A stretch of DNA of 39,435 nucleotides from Syntrophomonadaceae bacterium (GCA_003560915.1 PWJM01000169.1:1-39435), one strand, 5' to 3'. Shown: positions 1 through 8,919, counted from the stretch's first letter. The notes: generated by a model not told the origin, from the letters alone. Translations and numbers: made by a program.

Positions 1-2
1 AA

Positions 3-113
3 AAATTAAGTAAGGTGTCCCCAGAATTCAGAATTCCCCAAGGGAAAAAGCTCCTTGAAGAACAATTATTAAATAGAATTATACCGGGTCCAAATTTTAA
101 ACTAATTTTCTAA
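3..113 (+). CDS. C-terminal end of a CDS that starts before the window (…KLSKVSPEFRIPQGKKLLEEQLLNRIIPGPNFKLIF*), product unknown
   Basis: Open frame from the window edge to TAA at 111-113; too short to assign. Confidence 0.35.
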   Translation, partial: KLSKVSPEFRIPQGKKLLEEQLLNRIIPGPNFKLIF

Positions 114-239
114 AACATCTTGCTAAAAAGAAAAACTTATACTAAAATAGAAATAGATTCTCTGTCTCAATATGATAAGACATAATAAATGACTTTTTAA
201 AAGCTTTTTCAAAAATCTCTCAGAAAGGACTCATACTTT

Positions 240-983
240 ATGGATTATATTTATCAAATTACCTTGATTGGTTTCTTGGCCGGGATTATTGGAACCGGTT
301 CCGGAGGATTAGTTGCCCTGGTGTTAAAAAAACCAAAAATTGAACTGCTCAGTTTTTTCCTGGGCTTTGCAGGAGGCATTATGCTGGCCATTGTTTTCGC
401 CGATCTCCTACCGGAGGCCGTGGAATTTGGAGGCATTATCCCGGCTACCATAGGACTGGTCATAGGAACACTGCTAATTTTGATGTTAGACCTTTATCTA
501 CCTCATACTCATTTTTTCCAAGGAACTGACGAACATTCCTGTTATGTAAGGACCGGTGCCATGCTGGGATTGGGTATTGCCATGCACAACCTGCCTGAAG
601 GAATTGCCATTGGAGCTGGCTACATGGCTTCTCCTACACTGGGCTTAGGCCTGGCTATAATCATCGCCATTCACAATATTCCCGAAGGCATGGCCATGGC
701 TGCCCCCATGTGTGCAGGAGGAGTAAGCATCAAAAGAGTTTTACTGTATACAGGAATGGCAGGCCTGCCTATGGGTGTTGGAGCCTTTATTGGTGCCTCG
801 GTAAGCAATATTTCACCTGTTGTTTTATCATTAGCCCTGGGCTTTGCCGGAGGAGCAATGCTTTATATTGTTTTTGACGAACTTATTCCCGACGCACAAA
901 AAATAGCTAAGGGACATTCAGGGACTTTTGGAGCCGTATTTGGCGCTATCTTTGGCACAATATTACTTTATTTATTACATTAA
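240..983 (+). CDS. ZIP family divalent metal transporter
   Basis: ZIP signatures HNLPEGIAIG and HNIPEGMAMAAP, multiple TM segments. Confidence 0.9.
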   Translation: MDYIYQITLIGFLAGIIGTGSGGLVALVLKKPKIELLSFFLGFAGGIMLAIVFADLLPEAVEFGGIIPATIGLVIGTLLILMLDLYLPHTHFFQGTDEHSCYVRTGAMLGLGIAMHNLPEGIAIGAGYMASPTLGLGLAIIIAIHNIPEGMAMAAPMCAGGVSIKRVLLYTGMAGLPMGVGAFIGASVSNISPVVLSLALGFAGGAMLYIVFDELIPDAQKIAKGHSGTFGAVFGAIFGTILLYLLH

Positions 984-1106
984 GCTTACCATTGACATTC
1001 CTCAGGGAAGACGTTTAATTAATTCCGAAGCAATTTTATCATTCCCTTGGAGGGTCAATAGACCTCGACGATTCCGCCAATTTCCCTTAATTAAATCGTT
1101 TATAAG

Positions 1107-1147
1107 TGCCGAAAAAATAAGAAACTTATTTTATCCGGCATTTTTTA
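1107..1147 (+). terminator. Rho-independent terminator downstream of the ZIP gene
   Basis: TGCCG…ATAAG-AAA-CTTAT…CGGCA followed by TTTTTT. Confidence 0.65.
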
Positions 1148-1237
1148 TTAATCAAGGTCCTTCATAGTGACATTTTCAAGATATTATTTTTATGGTGAGA
1201 TTATCACAAGATAAACACACACCCGACCCTATAACTA

Positions 1238-1266
1238 TTGACATTGATAAGATGATAAATTATAAT
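1238..1266 (+). promoter_or_regulatory. Consensus sigma-A promoter
   Basis: TTGACA (1238-1243), 17-bp spacer, TATAAT (1261-1266). Confidence 0.85.
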
Positions 1267-1276
1267 AAAACCAAGA

Positions 1277-1295
1277 TATACCCCTTGGGGGTATA
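1277..1295. promoter_or_regulatory. CsoR/RcnR/FrmR-type operator candidate
   Basis: TATACCCC-TTG-GGGGTATA, perfect 8-bp arms, just downstream of the -10 and over the expected start site. Confidence 0.65.
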
Positions 1296-1346
1296 TGGCA
1301 AAAAATTTAATTATTAGATTAATAATTGATACAGGAGGGAATAACC

Positions 1347-1862
1347 ATGACCAAAAAAACTATTTCATTAAAACACAAAATCTTGTGGGGAGCCATTGCC
1401 GGTATTGCTGCAGGCATGATTATGGGGGCTGTGGGTTATACTCTGCATGCCCTGGGTATTATGGCTGTATCCGGTATGAAGTTAAATGCCAGTATGATAT
1501 TACCCTTAGAATTAATGGATACTGGCTGGGTTTTTGCCGCAGGCATGCTGGTCCACATGGGCTTTTCTGCTTTTTTTGCCCTGGCATTCGTTTTCCTGGC
1601 AGATTTACTTAATTATAAAAACTATACTGTTTTGGGACTTTTGTACGGAGTGATTATATTTGTGGTCAATGCCGGGATTATGGCCCCCCTAATGGGCCTG
1701 CACGCACCATTCTGGAATATGCCCTTAAAAGGAATACTTTCTACATTATCCGTACGTTTAATTTACGGAGGTTTTTTGGGTTACTTTGCAGGCCGCTGGG
1801 CCTTTTCCGGAAAAATTGAAAACAAGGCTACCGTTGAAAAGAGATCCTCAAAAGTGAGCTAA
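1347..1862 (+). CDS. Multi-TM membrane protein, unknown function, Met/Gly-rich
   Basis: ATG at 1347 preceded by AGGAGGG; about four hydrophobic segments. The ORF-track start at 1326 (TTG) is less likely. Confidence 0.75.
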   Translation: MTKKTISLKHKILWGAIAGIAAGMIMGAVGYTLHALGIMAVSGMKLNASMILPLELMDTGWVFAAGMLVHMGFSAFFALAFVFLADLLNYKNYTVLGLLYGVIIFVVNAGIMAPLMGLHAPFWNMPLKGILSTLSVRLIYGGFLGYFAGRWAFSGKIENKATVEKRSSKVS

Positions 1863-1870
1863 AACTATTA

Positions 1871-1900
1871 AAAATCCCCCTTAATTAAGGGGGATTTTTT
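1871..1900 (+). terminator. Terminator, probably bidirectional between convergent genes
   Basis: AAAATCCCCCTTAATTAAGGGGGATTTTTTT. Confidence 0.85.
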
Positions 1901-3276
1901 TGCTCTGCCGAAAAAAGCAGGGAAAAGAAGAAAGTACTGCCGCCATTGGGCCTGTTCTCCGCCCAAATAGAGCCTCCGTGGGCTTCAACGAAACTTTTTG
2001 CTATGGCAAGCCCCAGGCCGCTGCCTCCATCTTTTTTGGGATATTCTTTTCTTGAACGATAAAACCGTTCAAAAATATAAGGCAGGTCCTCCGGTTTGAC
2101 TCCAGGGCCATTGTCGGATACATAAATAACAACCCTGCCTTCCTTAACTTGTGCCCCTAAAGTAATATTACCCTCCTCCGGTGTATAGCGAATAGCGTTT
2201 CCAACCAGGTTAATCAGAACCTGCATAATTTTATTCCGATCTATTTTTAGAATAATATCTTCCTCAGGAATGTTTTTCTCGAATTTAATTCTTTTTAACG
2301 CAATTTCATACTGAAAAGTCTGAGATACTTTATGAAAAAGTTCTTTTAAGTTTATCTTAAAAAATTTTAGGTTCAACCTTCCTGCTTCCGCCAGGCTGAT
2401 GTCTTGAAGGTCGTTAACCAGCATGGTTATTCGAATTATTTCATCATGAAGAGAAGAAATAATCTCCGGATTCGGCTTAATAATCCCCGCCTGTAGAGAC
2501 TCCAGGTTTCCCTGTAAGATTGATAAAGGAGTCCTGAGTTCATGGGCCACATCAGCAGTCATATTTCTTTTTAACTCTTCGCTTTTTTCAACACTTTCGG
2601 CCATTTTATTAAATGCTTCTCCCAGCTTACCGATTTCATCTTGAGAATCTACAATCACCCTGGCCTTAAAATTACCTCTTGTAAACTCCTCTACCCCAGC
2701 ATTCAGTCTATACAGAGGTGAAACAATTTTTCGGGCAAAAAAAAGGCTTAATACTACCGCTAATAATACAGCAATGACTCCCCCCCAGAAGATGGCATCA
2801 GTTAATGAACGGGAAAATTCCTCCTCCAGAGAAACTGTTCCCTGAGGTGAAACGGGATTTAAAAAAAGTGTACCCACCCTCATGTCTTCGACTTCTACAG
2901 GTAAACCTCCCGCCAGGGTGGCTTTTGATAGCACTCTATTCTCCAATGAAGGCTCCCCTGTATCAAGGATTACCTTTCCTTCAGCATCCGCTAGAATTAA
3001 CTGGTCTCCGGGAAGCAGCCTCCCCCCTCTACCCCTTCTATGGGCCAAATCTTCATAAATATCCTCAATACCCTCCCAGCCGTCTTTCTGCAAATAATGA
3101 ACCGTAAAAATATCTGCCCACTGTTCTAACCTGGCCGTACGATATTGAACTACAAAATCTTTGAAAAAAAAGTTGACGGAAAAATTAGCTATAATAATTA
3201 TTATCATGGCTGTAATAATAACTGTTGTAACAAAAGCAAAAGTAATTTTCGGATGAAGCTTCATATTTTTAAACAT
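1885..3276 (-). CDS. Sensor histidine kinase (2 TM, HAMP, HisKA, HATPase_c)
   Basis: DVAHELRTPLSILQGNLE H-box, N box (NLVGNAIRYT), G boxes DNGPGV and GGSGLGLAI. Confidence 0.95.
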   Translation of the reverse strand: MFKNMKLHPKITFAFVTTVIITAMIIIIIANFSVNFFFKDFVVQYRTARLEQWADIFTVHYLQKDGWEGIEDIYEDLAHRRGRGGRLLPGDQLILADAEGKVILDTGEPSLENRVLSKATLAGGLPVEVEDMRVGTLFLNPVSPQGTVSLEEEFSRSLTDAIFWGGVIAVLLAVVLSLFFARKIVSPLYRLNAGVEEFTRGNFKARVIVDSQDEIGKLGEAFNKMAESVEKSEELKRNMTADVAHELRTPLSILQGNLESLQAGIIKPNPEIISSLHDEIIRITMLVNDLQDISLAEAGRLNLKFFKINLKELFHKVSQTFQYEIALKRIKFEKNIPEEDIILKIDRNKIMQVLINLVGNAIRYTPEEGNITLGAQVKEGRVVIYVSDNGPGVKPEDLPYIFERFYRSRKEYPKKDGGSGLGLAIAKSFVEAHGGSIWAENRPNGGSTFFFSLLFSAEQKNPP

Positions 3277-3394
3277 TTATAATTGCACCTGGCCCTTATT
3301 ATAAATTTGTTACCTTCTCAGATGAAGCGATAGCGAAACTTGTGACGATTATGGCAAAAGGACACCTTTTTTAGAGAGATATCCTGCATAATAA

Positions 3395-4096
3395 TTAGTC
3401 AGAAATATCAAATTTATAACCCAGCCCGTATACTGTTTTGATGTATTCAGGTTCTGCAGGATTTTTCTCGATTTTGTGTCTTACGTTACTGATGTGAGTA
3501 TCAATAGACCTTTCATACCCTCCATAGGATTCCTCCAGGGCAGCGTTTAGGATCTGCAAACGGCTGTAAACCCGACCGGGGTTTTGTGCTAATAAAGCCA
3601 GTATTTTAAATTCTGTTGCCGTCAAAGGGATATCCTTCCCGTTCAACTTTACCTGGTAGCGTTCAATATTGATTTGTAAGTCACCCCTTATGATGGATTC
3701 TTCCTTTTCTAAACTGCCAAAGTCGCTTCTGCGTAAAGCGGCCCTTATTCTGGCCGATAATTCTGCCAGACTAAAGGGTTTTGTTATGTAATCGTCAGCT
3801 CCCATTTCCAAACCCAATATCTTATCTGTTTCCTGGGTTTTTGCCGTAAGCATAATGATGGGAACACGGCTGGTTTTCCTTATTTCCCGGCAGAGGTCCA
3901 AACCATTCATTTCCGGCAGCATTAGATCCAGTAAGATTAAGTCAGGATTATTATTTTTTAAAAATTCCCTGGCCTGATACCCACTCTCAGCCGTCAAAAC
4001 TTCAAAACTTTCCTGCTCCATATATTTTTTGACTAAAATTCGTATTTTTTCTTCATCCTCAATCAACAGGATTTTTTTATTAGACATTTCGGTCAC
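3395..4096 (-). CDS. OmpR/PhoB-family response regulator
   Basis: KILLIEDEEKI, DLILLDLMLPEMNG, KPFSLAELSARIRAALRR, C-terminal winged helix ending RHKIEKNP…IKTVYGLGYKF. Confidence 0.95.
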   Translation of the reverse strand: MTEMSNKKILLIEDEEKIRILVKKYMEQESFEVLTAESGYQAREFLKNNNPDLILLDLMLPEMNGLDLCREIRKTSRVPIIMLTAKTQETDKILGLEMGADDYITKPFSLAELSARIRAALRRSDFGSLEKEESIIRGDLQINIERYQVKLNGKDIPLTATEFKILALLAQNPGRVYSRLQILNAALEESYGGYERSIDTHISNVRHKIEKNPAEPEYIKTVYGLGYKFDISD

Positions 4097-4249
4097 CCCT
4101 GATTATTGTTGTAATTTAAAAGAAGAAAGCCTGAGTTAAACATTTATATATTAAAACATTTTATCAAAGTTAGTATACCATATCTATTATTCCCTGAAGA
4201 GTTACAATATGGACCTAATTTCTAGTATACCCGGACAATCTCCAGAACC

Positions 4250-4277
4250 TCTTAAGCAAATGTCAAGAAAATGTCAA
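4250..4277 (-). promoter_or_regulatory. 11-bp-periodic direct repeats, candidate OmpR/PhoP-type binding site upstream of the response regulator gene
   Basis: Minus strand reads TTGACATTTTC|TTGACATTTGC|TTAAGA; TATACT -10-like box at 4224-4229 (minus). Confidence 0.5.
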
Positions 4278-4287
4278 GAATTTAACC

Positions 4288-4327
4288 AAAAAAAAGTGCT
4301 GCCGGGTAATGCCCGGCAGCACTTTTT
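4288..4327 (-). terminator. Strong Rho-independent terminator after the small membrane protein gene
   Basis: GTGCTGCCGGGTAATGCCCGGCAGCAC, 11-bp-plus stem, minus-strand T tract. Confidence 0.85.
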
Positions 4328-4350
4328 AGGCTGGAGTTTCCCTGTTAATC

Positions 4351-4551
4351 CTAACCCTGGCCTTCCTGTTGTTTGGCATCTACGTTGCTTTTAACAAACA
4401 AGAAATACGCGTTATAAAGTGCGACTACAATACCTAAAACAACGTTATTCCCCAACAAAGTAGTCGGGGTGAGGATATTAGTAAAGTTTACGATTGCCAG
4501 CCACGCACCAACTACAATATGGATTAAGTGAAACGTAGTCATAAGCGCCAT
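4351..4551 (-). CDS. Small two-TM membrane protein, vaguely SPW-repeat-like
   Basis: Two hydrophobic helices (LIHIVVGAWLAIVNF / VVLGIVVALYNAYFLFV); AAGGAGG near the start. Confidence 0.6.
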   Translation of the reverse strand: MALMTTFHLIHIVVGAWLAIVNFTNILTPTTLLGNNVVLGIVVALYNAYFLFVKSNVDAKQQEGQG

Positions 4552-4624
4552 AACCTCCTTTTTACGCTTATACTTTCCCACTCAATCCTGTTTTATGCAC
4601 AAAATTTTTGTTTTTTTAAAAATT

Positions 4625-5926
4625 TTATCCAGTATATTCCTGCACATTTTTTCGTCTCAAAACAAATGACATCGCTGCTCCGAAAAAGGAAGTGAGGGAA
4701 GCTACAAAAAAAGGAAGGCTGAAATTAGCTGTAAAATCTACTAACAATCCTGAAATCCAGGGAGCAAAAACCTGGCCAATTCCAAACCCCAGGGTGATAA
4801 AACCCAAAGCAGCAGGTGCTCCTCTAGGGCCCATAGTATCCCCACATAAAGCAGCCATAATCCCGGGAATGCTCCAGGCAGTTAGACCGAATAACATGCT
4901 GGATAACAAAAACCCCGGATGGTTCTGAGCACCGCCCATGACACCAAAGGATACGGATTGAAGAAGAAAAACAACCCCAAGAGTCTTTTCCCGTCCGAAA
5001 TAATCAGAAACTGTCCCCCAAAGAAAACCGCTGAAAATACTTATTATTCCCACTAAAGACCACAAATTACCTGCTGCCGTTTCCTGCAGGCCTCTTCCGT
5101 TTACCAGGTAAGCAATAAAAAAAGTGGAATAAATAATATAGGAAAAACCAAAAAGAGAATATACTGCTGCCAGAATCCACAAATATTTTTCTGTGCAGAC
5201 CTGTTTTAAGCTAAATAAAACTGCTGTATTTTTTTCCGTATGTGAGTTAAGAAAGACAGAAACTTCTTCTTTTTCTTTCAGGTTACTTCCCAGGGCATTT
5301 AAACTTTTTTCTTTGGGGTGGTTGCGCAAAAGCAGATAGGCCGCGGCAGCAACGACAATAACAAGTCCACCTAAAACAAACCAGCTGTACCGCCACCCTA
5401 CCCCCTGATAACCGGTTAAAATTCTTGGCACCAAATATCCTGTGCTTAAGAGACCCAGCCCGGATCCCCCTACCATAAGACCCGTGGCCATTCCCCTACG
5501 ATTTCCCTTAAACCAGGAACTGGCCAGACCCATAACAGGAATATTGCTTCCTCCGCTCCCAATCCCCGTAATCACTCTAAAAATAAAAGCTGCATAAAAA
5601 GTATTAGAAAGTCCCGTGAAAAGCATGGCTGCTCCGGTAACCAGCAGAGAAAAAGAAACCACCAGCCTGGGTCCATATCTAACAGCCAGTACTCCTCCAG
5701 TAAGAGCAAATAACAAGTAGCCGATAAAATTCCCTGAAGCCAAAAGGCCCATCTGTGTATAATTAAGATCCAGTGCTTCTTTCATAGAGGGAAGAATCAC
5801 CGTATAACCAAAGCGCCCGTAGCCCAATGAAGCCATTACTGTAAAAATACTTACAGCAAGTATTACATAGGCATAATGAAAAGAGGAAAGCCTGGATGCT
5901 ATTTCACCTTTTATCCGTTTTCCCAT
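4625..5926 (-). CDS. MFS transporter
   Basis: About 12 TM segments, GRFGYTVILPSMKEAL, GTVSDYFGREKTLG loop motif. Confidence 0.88.
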   Translation of the reverse strand: MGKRIKGEIASRLSSFHYAYVILAVSIFTVMASLGYGRFGYTVILPSMKEALDLNYTQMGLLASGNFIGYLLFALTGGVLAVRYGPRLVVSFSLLVTGAAMLFTGLSNTFYAAFIFRVITGIGSGGSNIPVMGLASSWFKGNRRGMATGLMVGGSGLGLLSTGYLVPRILTGYQGVGWRYSWFVLGGLVIVVAAAAYLLLRNHPKEKSLNALGSNLKEKEEVSVFLNSHTEKNTAVLFSLKQVCTEKYLWILAAVYSLFGFSYIIYSTFFIAYLVNGRGLQETAAGNLWSLVGIISIFSGFLWGTVSDYFGREKTLGVVFLLQSVSFGVMGGAQNHPGFLLSSMLFGLTAWSIPGIMAALCGDTMGPRGAPAALGFITLGFGIGQVFAPWISGLLVDFTANFSLPFFVASLTSFFGAAMSFVLRRKNVQEYTG

Positions 5927-5943
5927 GAATATCTTTTTCTCCT

Positions 5944-7074
5944 TTAATCCAAAGAACCAAACATAGTTTTTATTTTAATCACCCTCATCATATCCGTATT
6001 GCTTAAAATCCCTGTAAGCCTGTCCTCCTGAACTACCAGGGCCCTTCCTGCTCCCTCCGAGGCCATTTTCATCATGGCTTCCACTGCTTCAGAATCCGGG
6101 TGTACTATCAGGCAGTGCTCCAAAGGGACCATGACCTCGCCCACCTCTGTTCTTGCCCATTGTGATTTTGGAATATCTTTCAGCCTGTTCATGGTTATGA
6201 GCCCTTTTAAATTAGAATCCTCCATCACCGGAAAAGCGCCAAATTTATAACGATAAAATTCTTCAATAAGTTCTTCAATGCTCATTCCAATATTAACCAC
6301 CTGGACCTGCTCACTCATAACATCTTTGACTTTGATTCCGGAAAGGGATTCTTTGAGTGCCACCTGGCTGTAGCTGGACTGGCCCGCTTGATAAAGCAGC
6401 CACCCTAAAAATATATACCAGAGACCCCAAACAGTTCCGGCCATAAACAGCATTACAAAACCAATCCCCATGGCAAAAAAAGCAAAATAACTTCCTGCCA
6501 ACACCGCAATTCGGGTGGCATTTAAAAGATTACCTTTCCACAACCATAAAAATGCCCTTAACAGCCTCCCACCATCCAGTGGAAAGGCTGGAATTAAGTT
6601 CAAAATACCTACCAGCAGGTTCATTCTGGCTAAAAACCAGACCCCTTCACTAATTGGGATTCCCCTGGGGAGAACCAGATAAATTATTCCAAACATCGCC
6701 GACAAAACAAGGCTGGATAAAGGCCCTACCACTGTTATTTTTAACTCTGCAGCGGGAAGCTCAGGTTCCTTTTTCATTTGAGCTACCCCACCAAAGATAA
6801 ATAAAGTAATTTTATTAATGGGGATCCCCTCTTTAATGGCCATAAGGGAATGGGCAAGTTCATGAATCAGTACAGATATAAAAACAAGAATTGTGGTGCT
6901 TATACCCAAAATCCAATGAATAGTATCCTCCGTCTCAGGAAGCACCTGAGGATAGTAATGCCTGGATAAAGTATAACTGAAGAGGAAAAACACTAAAAAC
7001 CAGCTGATATCCAGTTCCACATCTATTCCAAAAATTTTTAATATTTTAATGGCATTTCTGAACAAATTTCTCAT
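5944..7074 (-). CDS. Site-2-protease family (M50) metalloprotease with C-terminal CBS pair
   Basis: HELAHS zinc motif, NLIPAFPLDGGRLLRA, CBS-like repeats; start probably MRNLFRN (7074). Confidence 0.9.
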   Translation of the reverse strand: MRNLFRNAIKILKIFGIDVELDISWFLVFFLFSYTLSRHYYPQVLPETEDTIHWILGISTTILVFISVLIHELAHSLMAIKEGIPINKITLFIFGGVAQMKKEPELPAAELKITVVGPLSSLVLSAMFGIIYLVLPRGIPISEGVWFLARMNLLVGILNLIPAFPLDGGRLLRAFLWLWKGNLLNATRIAVLAGSYFAFFAMGIGFVMLFMAGTVWGLWYIFLGWLLYQAGQSSYSQVALKESLSGIKVKDVMSEQVQVVNIGMSIEELIEEFYRYKFGAFPVMEDSNLKGLITMNRLKDIPKSQWARTEVGEVMVPLEHCLIVHPDSEAVEAMMKMASEGAGRALVVQEDRLTGILSNTDMMRVIKIKTMFGSLD

Positions 7075-7175
7075 CTCCCTTTTTTTAATCAGGCTATGCA
7101 AAACCACTTTAATAATTAATCTGATGATTTTAAAAATGAATTCTCCATTTTTGTGGCACTATCCTGCCTGGGCAT

Positions 7176-7206
7176 AAAAAAAGAAAACACCGAAACAAAT
7201 CGGTGT
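7176..7206 (-). terminator. Terminator downstream of the Spo0E-like gene
   Basis: Minus: ACACCGATTTGTTTCGGTGTTTTCTTTTTTT. Confidence 0.7.
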
Positions 7207-7264
7207 GTATAAATTATCTTTTGTGTTATAAAAATATAATTTTATATATATCCTTTTATATATC

Positions 7265-7435
7265 TTAAGAATAGTTCATCAGTCTAAGAAAACTATAGTA
7301 ATCCTCCTGCAGGGTCTCCAGTTCCCTGGTCTTTTCCAAAACTTCATCATCAATACAATCTTTTTCAACAACCATCTCCTGCAGCTCATCCCTTACCTTT
7401 TTAATTTCATCCAGTAATACTTCTATATTAGCCAC
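7265..7435 (-). CDS. Spo0E-like small protein (about 56 aa), absent from the ORF track
   Basis: VANIEVLLDEIKKVRDELQEMVVEKDCIDDEVLEKTRELETLQEDYYSFLRLMNYS*; AAGGGG upstream of GTG; resembles the Spo0E helix pair with degenerate SQELD (TRELE) then DYY. Confidence 0.65.
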   Translation of the reverse strand: MANIEVLLDEIKKVRDELQEMVVEKDCIDDEVLEKTRELETLQEDYYSFLRLMNYS

Positions 7436-7526
7436 ACTGTTCACCCCTTAAGCAGTGTGCCCTGATATAAAATTTTTATTACCTATGATATGAATACCGG
7501 TCAGAAGTTCCTTTTCCGTCAGGCAG

Positions 7527-7545
7527 ATGATATTATTAATATCAT
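7527..7545. promoter_or_regulatory. 19-bp perfect palindrome, possible operator
   Basis: ATGATATTA-T-TAATATCAT. Confidence 0.4.
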
Positions 7546-7591
7546 TGGAAATTTATAAATTAAAAGCCGGCTCCCACTGCATATCTGATAA

Positions 7592-7621
7592 TAAAAAGCC
7601 CTCTTTTCGTTATGAAAGAGG
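7592..7621 (-). terminator. Terminator of the tRNA operon
   Basis: Minus: CCTCTTTCATAACGAAAAGAGGGCTTTTT. Confidence 0.75.
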
Positions 7622-7661
7622 ACAAATTTAGAAGGATTTTACTAAATCCAGTTATAATCGA

Positions 7662-7750
7662 TGGTGCCGGAGACCGGAATTGAACCGGTACGGGCGTTAA
7701 AGCCCGAGGGATTTTAAGTCCCTTGCGTCTGCCATTTCCGCCACTCCGGC
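7662..7750 (-). tRNA. tRNA-Leu (UAA), CCA encoded
   Basis: GCCGGAG…GGACTTAAAATCC…long variable arm…GGTTCAATTCC…CTCCGGCACCA. Confidence 0.95.
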
Positions 7751-7755
7751 AGATT

Positions 7756-7829
7756 TGGAGGCGACACCCGGATTTGAACCGGGGATAAAGGATTTGCAGT
7801 CCTCTGCCTTACCACTTGGCTATGTCGCC
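7756..7829 (-). tRNA. tRNA-Cys (GCA), CCA encoded
   Basis: Anticodon loop GGACTGCAAATCC; GGCGACA/TGTCGCC acceptor; TCCA 3' end. Confidence 0.95.
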
Positions 7830-7838
7830 TTAATAAAA

Positions 7839-7913
7839 TGGAGCGGAAGACGGGATTTGAACCCGCGACCCTCGCCTTGGCAAGGCGATGCTCTACCACT
7901 GAGCTACTTCCGC
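7839..7913 (-). tRNA. tRNA-Gly (GCC), CCA encoded
   Basis: Anticodon loop GCCTTGCCAAGGC; GCGGAAG acceptor; TCCA 3' end. Confidence 0.95.
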
Positions 7914-7914
7914 A

Positions 7915-7990
<76 letters not shown>

Positions 7991-8066
7991 TGGCGGAGCT
8001 GACGGGGATTGAACCCGCGATCTCCGGCTTGACAGGCCGGCATGTTAACCGCTACACCACAGCTCC
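7991..8066 (-). tRNA. tRNA-Asp (GUC), CCA encoded
   Basis: GGAGCTG…GGCCTGTCAAGCC…GCCA; directly abuts tRNA-Phe. Confidence 0.95.
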
Positions 8067-8074
8067 ATATATTA

Positions 8075-8150
8075 TGGTGGGCGAAACAGGGCTTGAACCT
8101 GTGACCCCCTGCTTGTAAGGCAGGTGCTCTCCCAACTGAGCTATCCGCCC
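8075..8150 (-). tRNA. tRNA-Val (UAC), CCA encoded
   Basis: GGGCGGATAGCTCAGTTGGGAGAGCACCTGCCTTACAAGCAGG…ACCA. Confidence 0.95.
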
Positions 8151-8161
8151 GACACTTCATT

Positions 8162-8190
8162 AGTATACACAAATAATTTTTAAAAGTCAA
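8162..8190 (-). promoter_or_regulatory. Sigma-A promoter of the tRNA operon
   Basis: Minus: TTGACT-17 bp-TATACT. Confidence 0.8.
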
Positions 8191-8274
8191 TAGCCCTTCA
8201 TTGCCTTAATTAATTGACCTGTTCCTCAATTATAGCAGAGAGCCCCTTAAAAAACAAGAATTCAATGACCTTAC

Positions 8275-8919
8275 TTAAATCAAATCTTTTTCTTCTTCAA
8301 AAACCGTGTAATAGAACAGACTCTGAAGCTCAATAGTAAGATCAATATTGTGTACATGCACATGTTCCGGTACATTTAGTTTAGTGGGTGCAAAATTCAG
8401 TATCGCTGTCACACCTGAATTTACCAACTGGTTAACTATTGGTTGAGCCTTTGCTGATGGAATAGTCAATATAGCTACCTTAACTTTATACTCCTCAACC
8501 ACTGCCGGCAGCCGGTCAATGTGCTCAATTGTCAAACCCTCAACCTTCTTTCCAATAACCTCATTGGAAACATCAAACATCCCAACTACACGGATATAAG
8601 GATTTTTCATAAGAATATATCGCCCAAAAGCCGTCCCCAAATGGCCGGAGCCAATCACTACAGTATGGTTTGTTTTATCTAATCCAATAATCTTCAGCAA
8701 TTTATCTCTTAAATAAACTGTATTGTAACCGGTCCCCCTGGTACCAAAAGCACCAAAGTAAGCAAGGTCTTTTCGTATTTGCTCCGCTGTAAAACCCGTT
8801 CTGCTGCTTAAAGTCCTTGAAGAAATGATATCCACATCTTTTTTTATTAAATTATCCAGTATCCTTAAATAGATGGGTAGGCGTCTGATTATTGAAAATG
8901 GCGCATTACGTCGCGGCAT
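8275..8919 (-). CDS. rex: Redox-sensing transcriptional repressor Rex
   Basis: N-terminal winged helix (TAEQIRKDLAYFGAFGTRGTGY) and Rossmann domain (VVIGSGHLGTAFGRY). Confidence 0.95.
   Translation of the reverse strand: MPRRNAPFSIIRRLPIYLRILDNLIKKDVDIISSRTLSSRTGFTAEQIRKDLAYFGAFGTRGTGYNTVYLRDKLLKIIGLDKTNHTVVIGSGHLGTAFGRYILMKNPYIRVVGMFDVSNEVIGKKVEGLTIEHIDRLPAVVEEYKVKVAILTIPSAKAQPIVNQLVNSGVTAILNFAPTKLNVPEHVHVHNIDLTIELQSLFYYTVFEEEKDLI

Noticed and set aside
1295-1612. ORF 1295..1612(+), 105 aa
   Set aside because: Out of frame with the SD-supported 1347..1862 CDS; start lies inside the operator
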